A DNA stretch of 9,723 nucleotides from assembly GCA_028717045.1 (NCBI GenBank), contig JAQUON010000055.1:1-9723 (forward strand). Direction: 5' to 3'. The notes below the pieces were generated by a model. The model saw only the letters and a list, made by a program, of their open reading frames with translations. It searched no databases and was not told the origin of the DNA. Below are positions 1 through 6,991 of the stretch, piece by piece. This DNA is from Candidatus Omnitrophota bacterium (GTDB lineage: Bacteria; Omnitrophota; Gorgyraeia; Gygaellales; Profunditerraquicolaceae). Made by a program: the position numbers and the translations under genes. How positions within the stretch are numbered: position 1 is the first letter of the stretch; the number at the start of each line of letters is the position of its first letter.

Positions 1-1
1 A

Positions 2-1489
2 GGCCACACGTTCCGCAGCCAGACAGATACCGAGGTCATAGTACACCTGATTGAAAAGTACTATTGCCACAACGTGCCCCTGGAGGAAGCAGTACGCAAG
101 GCTGTGTTAAAACTGGAAGGGTCTTTTGCGCTCGGCGTTATTTCTTGCAGGGAGCCGCATAAGCTCGTTGGTGTCCGGCTAGGTAGCCCGCTCATTATCG
201 GCATCGGCGCGCAAGAGCAATTTCTCGCTTCCGATATCCCGGCTGTGCTTGATTCCACAAAGGAAGTGGTTTTTGTGAATGAGCAAGAGCTGGTAGTATT
301 GACCCCAGAGGGTTATGCAATAACCGACTTTCTAGGGCGACGGATTATCAGAAAACCCGCCTTAATAGATTGGGATATCGCCCAGGCGCAGAAACAGGGC
401 TATACGCATTTTATGCTCAAGGAACTCAATGAACAACCGAGGGTGCTCGAACATATTTTGGCAACCAGGGTCAGAAGAGACTGCAACCGCATCGTGTTTG
501 AAGAGCAGCGCATCAGCGATGAACGATTAAGAAAAGTGCGTGCTATTCACATAGTTGCCTGCGGCACGGCCTATCACGCGGGCCTTGCGGGGAAGTATAT
601 TCTCGAGCACCTTTGCCGCCTACCCGTTTCTGTCGATGTGTCAAGTGAATTCAGGTACCGCGATTTGCTCATCGATGAATCCGCCCTCGTCATTGCCGTA
701 AGCCAGTCGGGAGAAACCGCAGATACCTTAGCCGGCGTGCGGGAGGCGCAAGGTAAAGGTGCGGCCATTCTTGCGGTATGCAATGTTGTCGGCTCAACCT
801 TGACCAGAGAGTCAGACGGCATCATCTATACATATGCGGGCCCGGAAATCGGAGTGGCGTCTACAAAGGCATATACCGCCCAATTAACCGCCCTTTATTT
901 ATTTGCCTTCTACCTTGCCCGCGCGAAGAACGTGCTTGATGACGCGCAGGTTGTCAAATATCTTACGGAATTAAGGCGCATCCCGTCCCAACAAAATACA
1001 GTATTGCACAATCAGAGGAGCGTCAGCAGGCTTGCGAGGAAACACGCCCATTTCGGCTCATTCCTTTACCTGGGTAGAGGGATTAATTTCCCCTCGGCTC
1101 TTGAGGGAGCGCTTAAGCTGAAAGAAATTTCTTATATCCCTGCCGAGGGGTATGCGGCAGGAGAGATGAAGCACGGGCCTATTGCCCTCATTGACGAATA
1201 TCGAGCAGTGGTGTGCATTGCCTGCCAGTCTCACGTATACGAGAAAATGATTTCCAATATACAAGAAATCCGTGCCCGCCAAGGAAGGCTTATCGTGATT
1301 GCCACTGCTGGCGACGATAAAATTCAGGAGCACGCCAAGGAAATTATTTATATACCAAAATGTAATGAGCTCTTTTCTCCTCTTCTTACGGCCCTGCCCT
1401 TACAGTTGTTGGCGTATCATATAGCCGTTGCCCGCGGTTGCGATGTGGATCAGCCAAGAAACCTGGCCAAGTCGGTTACCGTTGAATAA
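2..1489 (+). CDS. glmS: Glutamine-fructose-6-phosphate aminotransferase (isomerizing), 5'-truncated
   Basis: GlmS makes glucosamine-6-phosphate from fructose-6-phosphate and glutamine, the entry step to UDP-GlcNAc for peptidoglycan and LPS. The frame is open from base 2 and gives 495 residues, against about 609 in E. coli, so roughly 114 N-terminal residues with the catalytic Cys lie outside the window. What remains of the glutaminase domain begins with SQTDTEVI. Two SIS isomerase domains follow. The first carries ACGTAYHAG (Cys at visible residue 187) and SQSGETADTLAG; the second carries ALEGALKLKEISYI and GEMKHGP. The C-terminus DQPRNLAKSVTVE is the invariant GlmS tail with its active-site Lys. 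The apparent GTG start at 74 is internal, because homology continues upstream of it. The gene is followed 37 nt later by rsmI, probably in one transcript. The identification is very secure. Confidence 0.97.
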   Translation, partial: GHTFRSQTDTEVIVHLIEKYYCHNVPLEEAVRKAVLKLEGSFALGVISCREPHKLVGVRLGSPLIIGIGAQEQFLASDIPAVLDSTKEVVFVNEQELVVLTPEGYAITDFLGRRIIRKPALIDWDIAQAQKQGYTHFMLKELNEQPRVLEHILATRVRRDCNRIVFEEQRISDERLRKVRAIHIVACGTAYHAGLAGKYILEHLCRLPVSVDVSSEFRYRDLLIDESALVIAVSQSGETADTLAGVREAQGKGAAILAVCNVVGSTLTRESDGIIYTYAGPEIGVASTKAYTAQLTALYLFAFYLARAKNVLDDAQVVKYLTELRRIPSQQNTVLHNQRSVSRLARKHAHFGSFLYLGRGINFPSALEGALKLKEISYIPAEGYAAGEMKHGPIALIDEYRAVVCIACQSHVYEKMISNIQEIRARQGRLIVIATAGDDKIQEHAKEIIYIPKCNELFSPLLTALPLQLLAYHIAVARGCDVDQPRNLAKSVTVE

Positions 1490-1510
1490 GGCGCAAAGGC
1501 GTGCGCCTTA
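1487..1510 (+). repeat. 8-bp inverted repeat across the glmS stop and rsmI leader
   Basis: TAAGGCGC (1487-1494) and GCGCCTTA (1503-1510) are perfect complements around an 8-nt loop. The left arm contains the glmS stop codon. The right arm ends at the first base of the rsmI Shine-Dalgarno stretch AAGGAAGG (1510-1517). There is no T-run after it, so it is not a standard intrinsic terminator. It could stabilise or process the glmS mRNA end or modestly tune rsmI translation; the role is inferred. Confidence 0.5.
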
Positions 1511-1526
1511 AGGAAGGCATGCCTCT

Positions 1527-2183
1527 ATGCTGTACCTAGTTGCCACTCCCATAGGCAACCTCAAAGACATTACCCTAAGAGCCATTGAAGTGCTGCAATC
1601 GGTGGATATAGTAGCCTGTGAGGACACCCGGCATTCCCGTATTCTGTTTGACCATTACGGTATACGCACGGCAACTACCAGCTACACGCAGCATAATAAA
1701 TTGCGTAAAGGTCCGTATTTGCTTTCGCTTTTAAAAGCAGGTAAAAACGTTGCCCTTATTTCTGACGCTGGCATGCCCGGTATCCTGGACCCAGGATATC
1801 ACCTCATCAACCTCGCCATAGAGAATAACATTTTTGTTACTGCGATACCGGGAGCCACTGCGTTTGTCAGCGCCCTGGCGGTATCCGGGAAGCCAAGTCA
1901 CAGGTTTTTTTTCGAAGGCTTCCTGCCCGCAAAGCAGGGGGCGCGCATCAACCGCTTGAAGAGATTATCGGTTTTGGATTGTACCATAATTGTACTGGAG
2001 TCACGCCACAGGATCATTGCGACAGTACGCGATATCCAAACTGTGTTTGGCCCGCATAAAGAGCTTGTGTGTGCTCGGGAGCTTACAAAAAAATTTGAAG
2101 AGGTATTACGCGCAAAGCCTGATGATGTGCTCGAGGCTTTTAAGACCAAACCCCCGCGTGGAGAATTTGTGCTTGTTTTATGA
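1527..2183 (+). CDS. rsmI: 16S rRNA (cytidine-1402 2'-O)-methyltransferase RsmI, short form
   Basis: RsmI uses S-adenosylmethionine to 2'-O-methylate C1402 of 16S rRNA in the ribosomal P site. The 218-residue product opens with the family signature LYLVATPIGNLKDITLRA, then ACEDTRHSR, SDAGMPGILDPG, AIPGATAFVSALAVSG and RELTKKFEEV, which together define the tetrapyrrole-methylase fold of RsmI. The start at 1527 follows AAGGAAGG (1510-1517) by 9 nt. E. coli RsmI has 286 residues. This one stops at PPRGEFVLVL, where the catalytic domain ends, so the usual C-terminal helical domain is absent; neither of the other two frames restores it. The glycine-rich motif also differs from the common SDAGTPGISDPG. 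It lies downstream of glmS, probably cotranscribed, and is the last gene before an AT-rich gap with a new promoter. The family call is secure. Confidence 0.93.
   Translation: MLYLVATPIGNLKDITLRAIEVLQSVDIVACEDTRHSRILFDHYGIRTATTSYTQHNKLRKGPYLLSLLKAGKNVALISDAGMPGILDPGYHLINLAIENNIFVTAIPGATAFVSALAVSGKPSHRFFFEGFLPAKQGARINRLKRLSVLDCTIIVLESRHRIIATVRDIQTVFGPHKELVCARELTKKFEEVLRAKPDDVLEAFKTKPPRGEFVLVL
1779..1800 (+). repeat. Near-perfect inverted repeat inside rsmI
   Basis: TATCCTGG (1781-1788) and CCAGGATA (1791-1798) are perfect complements separated by two bases (AC). The stem extends outward by one G-U and one G-C pair to 1779 and 1800. It lies in codons for the GILDPGY motif of RsmI. It may be chance or a local mRNA hairpin; no regulatory role can be read from its position. 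Confidence 0.45.
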
Positions 2184-2225
2184 AATAATACCATAAAAAC
2201 GTTTTCATTTGGTCTTTTGTATTAC

Positions 2226-2253
2226 TTGAAAATTACAATACATGATGTATACT
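2226..2253 (+). promoter_or_regulatory. Probable sigma70 promoter for the large exported protein
   Basis: TTGAAA (2226-2231) and TATACT (2248-2253) are separated by 16 bp, each one or two bases from the consensus. The region around them, 2184-2300, is strongly AT-rich, with runs of A and T. Transcription would start near 2260, giving a leader of about 50 nt before the start codon. The gap from rsmI contains no clear intrinsic terminator; the AAAACGTTTT at 2196-2205 is self-complementary but has no room for a loop. The call rests on sequence match only. Confidence 0.6.
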
Positions 2254-2298
2254 TTAAGGTGCAATTAAGAATTAAAAAAAGTTTTTATAATTTTTATC

Positions 2299-2306
2299 AA
2301 AGGAGG
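2299..2306 (+). promoter_or_regulatory. Strong ribosome binding site fixing the start at 2313
   Basis: AAAGGAGG is a full Shine-Dalgarno match 6 nt before ATG 2313. It decides between this start and the longer reading frame that opens at 2217. It also places the Lys/Arg-rich start of the signal peptide at residue 1. Confidence 0.9.
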
Positions 2307-2312
2307 CGGGAG

Positions 2313-5300
2313 ATGCGTAAAAAGTCTTTATCCCTGCTAATGATTTTTTGTTTTCTGTTAAGCCAGCCCGTGGGTTTTTGCCAAACCATAGCACAGCTTG
2401 ATATGTCACAGCATATGGGGGTTTCTTCCGGGACAAGCACAGTCACGGAAATTTCAAGGCCCATCCACCTGAGGTATTGTGCATATGAGCCCGCCAGCAA
2501 CCAATTCCGTATTCTTGTTGATAAAGGAGATGCAAGCGATATAAGCCAGAAATTGCTGGGGTCGGCTACGCAGCAGCTGCTGGATTATTTTTTCATCGGG
2601 ATAGCCTTGCCTAATAACTCTTTCTGGGTCAATCTAAGGCCTGATGCCGAAGACAAGATATTGGACAAAGATTTAAGCACCACAAAGATGGGTAAAGTCC
2701 TGTTAGAAGCAGACCTCCAGTTAAAAAAAGATACGGCCCAGCTGGTTTCTCCTAACACTACCGAGGGCAGTGAATATTGGGCGAAGTTGTACAAGAAGGC
2801 CGAAGAGCTTTTTGGTTCGTCAGACGTAGAAATCCCCACCACGGTAAGGCCCTGGATTGTGCCTGACGAGATTCTTATACGGCAAACCCCTGACAGCGCG
2901 TATATTTATAAAGCAACGCTTAAGGTGCTGCTGGAACAGGATTATCTTAAGGGCTCCGAGCTCTATAATTTCAAAGACGAGCGGTTAAAAACTCTTAATG
3001 AATATGCTGCCCAGCTGATGAGGCAGTTAATAATTCCGCGGCTAACCAGGGAAGTAAATTCCGCAGCGCGTTACGCAGAGTTAAGACAGGTATATTATTC
3101 CTTGATCTTTGCTCAATGGTTTAAGCAACAGTTTAGCGGCAGGTACGGTTCGTACGCGGGCCTCGTTGACAAAAAGATATTGTCAGGAATCGACCTGGGC
3201 ACATCGTGGTCAAAGAGCACTTATTTTAAGGAATACCTTGCTTCTGTGCAGAGGGGCGAATTTAAAATTACCGCTCCCCATGCAGGCGCGGGAAAGGCCT
3301 TAAGGACCTATTTTGCAGGCGGTATAGGGTTTACAGATTTAATGACAGGCGCACTTCCTAGTGCGATGACGGTCTCGCGTTTACAGGTGCAACCTGTGTC
3401 GCGCATGGCACCGATAAGCGGCATCGAAGGGATCTCGCCGATTACGCAAATAGCAAGTGTCAGGCCCGTGGCGACAATAGCCACTACAAGCGGGAGCGCT
3501 TTATTGGTAGAGGCGGGTAACATCGATAGGATTGTGACGGCTCGCATAGGCGTTCTTCCTGTTGAGGTAACCAAGCTGCCAGCGTTTAATGTAGAAGCGT
3601 TGAATTTAGCAGGAGCGGAAATCGACATAGCGCCTGTTACCTCCAGTCCTTTGCCCTCTTTCCCGAGAGTCACCGTGAATGTAGCGCCGATAGGCAGAAT
3701 AATTGATGCTTGGTCGATTTCCAATATAGAACGGGCGTTAAGAGAGCGCCTTGGAATCTTGGACATTAGGAATAACCTGGCATTGACGCGGCTGGCAGAA
3801 GCAGTGTATACAAAGGGGGCAGAAATCAATGAGGCCGAAATCCCAGAAATATCCACTATTTCCCAGGCAGAGATTAAACTAGCGGTAAGCGAAATAGTAA
3901 GGAGCCAGGCAATGCCTGTTGCGACCATATCGGCTGCGGATGCCATTGCCATACGCGGCGCTACAGAAACCCTGCCTCAGCCAAGGCTGTTGCCGGCAAC
4001 AAGCGTGCCTCAGGCAGCCAGCCCCATTGTGATAAATGACATAAGCACAAAGCCTCTTGCTGCAGCCACTTTTAGCATGCCAGGATACGAATCCCTTCCT
4101 ACGAAAGTAGCAGGAGAAGATCGCGTGGTGGTGGTAATGCCTGCGGCTAAGGCGTTTGAGGCCCTGGGTATAGTATATACTCCGGAACAGAAATTTGCCA
4201 TCGCAACACCGACTCTGCAGGCTGTGAATTATTTGGTAGCCCAAGCTGATCTTCCCGGCGGCAAAACGCTTTTGTTAACTAAGCCGTTGGCGCAGACGGA
4301 TTCCGTAGAGAAGGTAACCCTTGATGCGGCAGATATATTTACTGTCTTATCCCGCCAGTATAAGTTACGTCCCCAAAATATTAACCTGGTGGTTATGGCA
4401 GCTCCGCGTTCCGAGGCCCTTACAATTGATACGATCCAGCTTGCCAAAAGGATCGGCGCAGAGACCGTGCGCGTAGAAGTAAAACCCGTTAGGGAAACCA
4501 CAATCATTACATCGGAAGGGCTAGTCATGGGTAGTTCGTCGACGATGCTGCGCTATTTTCCTCTTAAGCGGGAACCAGCAGTCTCTTCACCCATCGCAGC
4601 TCAGCCCCTGCTTGACATTAGGGGTATTGCCGAGTCTGTCAGCAACAGGGCTATTATTTCCGAGCGGGCCCAGATCGCCATGGACCAGATTCCGGGCATG
4701 CCAGAGGTTCGCCAGCTGCAAGATTTATTGCAGGGGATAGGAGACAACACCCTGCGCATTCAAAATCAGCCGATAGGGCAGGTAGCGCCTCAGGCAGTAA
4801 TAGAATTTGTGCGGCAGCAAAATTTACCGGCACCGCAGAAGTTTATTCTCGCCTCCGTGCTTAAGGTGAGCCTTCCGGAGGTTACTCTTGAAACAGCCTT
4901 GCAGGAAGAAGTACCCGCGGCGGTTACGTTGACATCGCCGGCATCTGTGGCCACGCCAACAGCTCGTATGCCCGCCCTGGAAGCCGCCCGTAACTTAGGA
5001 GGCATTGACTTACGCTCTATGAAAATTCTTATTCCTCCTGCCCTGAGCAGTTACACCAAAAGCGCTACAAACTTAGCCACCATCAATCTAGGTCAAGAAG
5101 GAAAGAAAATAGAAGCAATGATTAAAAACGGAATTGTCCCGTCGGGCCAGCGGGTAAAGGAATACGTAGAAGCCGCTTGCCAGGGGCCAGGCGCCGCTGA
5201 AAGGATCGGCGCAGCATTTGCACTTTTAAGCGACATGTTGAAATTAGAAGAATCAAGGGCCATGCCGACTGCGCCCGAAGTAGCAGAGGCCTTGGTGTTT

Positions 5301-5327
5301 TTAGAATCACAGGGCCAGCTCCGTTAG
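2313..5327 (+). CDS. Large exported protein of unknown function, Omnitrophota-type N-terminal domain
   Basis: The product has 1004 residues and I know no function for it. Residues 1-24 form a Sec signal peptide: MRKK, then a hydrophobic core of Leu, Met, Ile and Phe, then a likely signal peptidase I site near GFC-Q; the site is not a lipobox. Residues about 30-335 look like one folded, largely helical domain with distinctive stretches: SFWVNLRPD (103-111), LLEADLQLKKD (130-140), KKAEELFG (161-168), RPWIVPDEI (179-187), then a segment around AQWFKQQF and a closing YFAGGI at 333. From memory this matches exported proteins seen in multiple copies in Omnitrophota genomes; a database search would be needed to confirm it. 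Residues about 340-600 are rich in Ala, Ile, Val, Pro and Ser with few aromatics, resembling a linker or repetitive beta region. Residues about 604-730 alternate strand and helix patterns, suggesting a second domain. The last 70 residues are helical. No transmembrane anchor follows the signal peptide. It has its own promoter and no terminator of its own before the pyr promoter. Confidence 0.85.
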   Translation: MRKKSLSLLMIFCFLLSQPVGFCQTIAQLDMSQHMGVSSGTSTVTEISRPIHLRYCAYEPASNQFRILVDKGDASDISQKLLGSATQQLLDYFFIGIALPNNSFWVNLRPDAEDKILDKDLSTTKMGKVLLEADLQLKKDTAQLVSPNTTEGSEYWAKLYKKAEELFGSSDVEIPTTVRPWIVPDEILIRQTPDSAYIYKATLKVLLEQDYLKGSELYNFKDERLKTLNEYAAQLMRQLIIPRLTREVNSAARYAELRQVYYSLIFAQWFKQQFSGRYGSYAGLVDKKILSGIDLGTSWSKSTYFKEYLASVQRGEFKITAPHAGAGKALRTYFAGGIGFTDLMTGALPSAMTVSRLQVQPVSRMAPISGIEGISPITQIASVRPVATIATTSGSALLVEAGNIDRIVTARIGVLPVEVTKLPAFNVEALNLAGAEIDIAPVTSSPLPSFPRVTVNVAPIGRIIDAWSISNIERALRERLGILDIRNNLALTRLAEAVYTKGAEINEAEIPEISTISQAEIKLAVSEIVRSQAMPVATISAADAIAIRGATETLPQPRLLPATSVPQAASPIVINDISTKPLAAATFSMPGYESLPTKVAGEDRVVVVMPAAKAFEALGIVYTPEQKFAIATPTLQAVNYLVAQADLPGGKTLLLTKPLAQTDSVEKVTLDAADIFTVLSRQYKLRPQNINLVVMAAPRSEALTIDTIQLAKRIGAETVRVEVKPVRETTIITSEGLVMGSSSTMLRYFPLKREPAVSSPIAAQPLLDIRGIAESVSNRAIISERAQIAMDQIPGMPEVRQLQDLLQGIGDNTLRIQNQPIGQVAPQAVIEFVRQQNLPAPQKFILASVLKVSLPEVTLETALQEEVPAAVTLTSPASVATPTARMPALEAARNLGGIDLRSMKILIPPALSSYTKSATNLATINLGQEGKKIEAMIKNGIVPSGQRVKEYVEAACQGPGAAERIGAAFALLSDMLKLEESRAMPTAPEVAEALVFLESQGQLR

Positions 5328-5344
5328 GCTTGAAAGAAAATGTG

Positions 5345-5373
5345 TTGACAAGGAGTGCGTGAAGCGATATAAT
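5345..5373 (+). promoter_or_regulatory. Perfect-consensus sigma70 promoter of the pyr operon
   Basis: TTGACA (5345-5350) and TATAAT (5368-5373) are both exact consensus hexamers with the optimal 17-bp spacer. Transcription should start about 5380-5381, roughly 16 nt before the PyrR-loop hairpin. The -35 box begins only 18 nt after the stop codon of the preceding gene. Such a strong promoter fits an operon controlled after initiation by attenuation rather than by a repressor. Confidence 0.92.
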
Positions 5374-5395
5374 TATACTCAAGAATTTAATATAA

Positions 5396-5429
5396 ACCTT
5401 TAAGCAGGCCCTCGCGAGGTTTGCAAGGT
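5396..5429 (+). promoter_or_regulatory. PyrR-binding-loop-like hairpin overlapping a Shine-Dalgarno sequence
   Basis: The RNA can fold as a lower stem ACCUU (5396-5400) with AAGGU (5425-5429), a 5' bulge UAA (5401-5403), an upper stem GCAGGCC (5404-5410) with GGUUUGC (5418-5424) including two G-U pairs, and a 7-nt loop CUCGCGA. This copies the plan of Firmicutes PyrR binding loops: CCUU/AAGG base, UAA-containing bulge, a CAG...CC upper stem, and a loop ending GNGA. The known loop consensus is the hexamer CNGNGA, so this one carries one extra base; a shifted pairing gives the hexaloop UCGCGA. The 3' arm AAGG is part of AAGGUG, which lies 5 nt before the ATG at 5436. PyrR binding would therefore hide that ribosome site. 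The placement directly before pyrR supports the call. Confidence 0.78.
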
Positions 5430-5435
5430 GAAAAA

Positions 5436-6042
<607 letters not shown>

Positions 6043-6046
6043 CTCT

Positions 6047-6991
6047 ATGGAATGGAAAAGAAAAGACCTGCTTGGGCTTGAGGAATTAGACAAGGAAGAG
6101 ATAGAGCTTATCTTGACCACCGCAGAGTCATTCAAGGAGGTTTCCCACCGCTATATCAAAAAAGTTCCTGCCCTGCGCGGCAAGACCGTGGTAAATTTAT
6201 TCTATGAGCCTTCCACAAGGACGCGCGTATCATTCGAGGTCGCTGCCAAGCGCCTTTCTGCCGACGTGATTAATATTGCTGCCGAGACCTCAAGCGTGAA
6301 AAAGGGCGAAACCCTTATTGATACAGGCAGGAACGTTGAGGCGCTCAAGGCAGACATCATCGTGATCAGGCATAATTCTTCCGGTTCCGCTCATCTACTG
6401 GCGCGCAACGTCGGCATCAGCGTAGTGAACGGCGGGGATGGTTGGCATGAGCATCCGACCCAAGCACTTCTGGATATGTTTACCTTGAAGGAGAAGCTCG
6501 GCAGGCTTAAAGGCCTGCGGGTAAGTATAGTGGGGGATATTGCGCATTCGCGCGTCGCGCGCTCAAACATATGGGGGCTCACGAAGTTGGGCGCTGAGGT
6601 CATTATATGTGCGCCGCCCATGCTGATCCCCCCGCGCATAGAAGCAATGGGGGTCCGGATTACCCATGACATTGACGACGCATTGCGCGATGCCGACGCA
6701 ATCAACGTATTGAGGATGCAATTCGAGAGGGATGAACGCAATGCCTTCCCCCAGCAGATAGATTATTTCCGGCATTTTGGCATAAGCACAGAGAGGCTTA
6801 AGAAAGCAAAAAAGAATATTATCGTCATGCACCCAGGCCCCATAAATAGGGGCATTGAGATGTCAAGCGAGGTTGCCGATAGCGCGAATTCCGTGATCCT
6901 AGAACAGGTGACAAACGGGATTGCGGTAAGAATGGCAGTATTATATTTAGTTTCCCACGCACACGATAAAATCAATGAAGCTACTGATTAA
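6047..6991 (+). CDS. pyrB: Aspartate carbamoyltransferase catalytic subunit
   Basis: PyrB condenses carbamoyl phosphate and aspartate to N-carbamoyl-aspartate, the committed step of UMP synthesis. The 314-residue product has the carbamoyl-phosphate motif FYEPSTRTR (Ser56-Arg60), the SVKKGETL loop with its conserved Lys, HPTQALLD (His136), GDIAHSRVARS, the R-Q-ER segment of the aspartate domain and MHPGPINRG near the end. ATG 6047 gives MEWKRKDLLGLEEL, a usual PyrB beginning, and is preferred to the in-frame ATG at 6011, which lies inside pyrR and adds 12 unrelated residues. No Shine-Dalgarno sequence is present; the 4-nt gap after pyrR points to translational coupling. No regulatory subunit gene (pyrI) is in the window. 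The gene overlaps pyrC by 17 nt. Confidence 0.97.
   Translation: MEWKRKDLLGLEELDKEEIELILTTAESFKEVSHRYIKKVPALRGKTVVNLFYEPSTRTRVSFEVAAKRLSADVINIAAETSSVKKGETLIDTGRNVEALKADIIVIRHNSSGSAHLLARNVGISVVNGGDGWHEHPTQALLDMFTLKEKLGRLKGLRVSIVGDIAHSRVARSNIWGLTKLGAEVIICAPPMLIPPRIEAMGVRITHDIDDALRDADAINVLRMQFERDERNAFPQQIDYFRHFGISTERLKKAKKNIIVMHPGPINRGIEMSSEVADSANSVILEQVTNGIAVRMAVLYLVSHAHDKINEATD

Noticed and set aside
1990..2196. Frameshifted remainder of rsmI in another + frame
   Set aside because: It overlaps intact rsmI catalytic sequence and its translation does not resemble the missing C-terminal domain.
2196..2205. AAAACGTTTT after rsmI as a terminator
   Set aside because: It is self-complementary with no loop, AT-only except for the centre, and not followed by a clean T-run.
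2217..2312. A longer N-terminus for the exported protein, starting at TTG 2217
   Set aside because: It would place 32 residues before a clear signal peptide, and the strong AAAGGAGG site points to ATG 2313. The probable promoter also lies inside this stretch.
3308..3952. 214-codon open frame on the - strand with hydrophobic stretches, inside the exported-protein gene
   Set aside because: It mirrors the Ala/Ile/Val-rich codons of the + strand gene and has no ribosome site or recognisable domain.
3989..4002. 14-bp perfect palindrome centred on TTGCCGGCAA in the exported-protein gene
   Set aside because: About one palindrome of this length is expected by chance in a window of this size.
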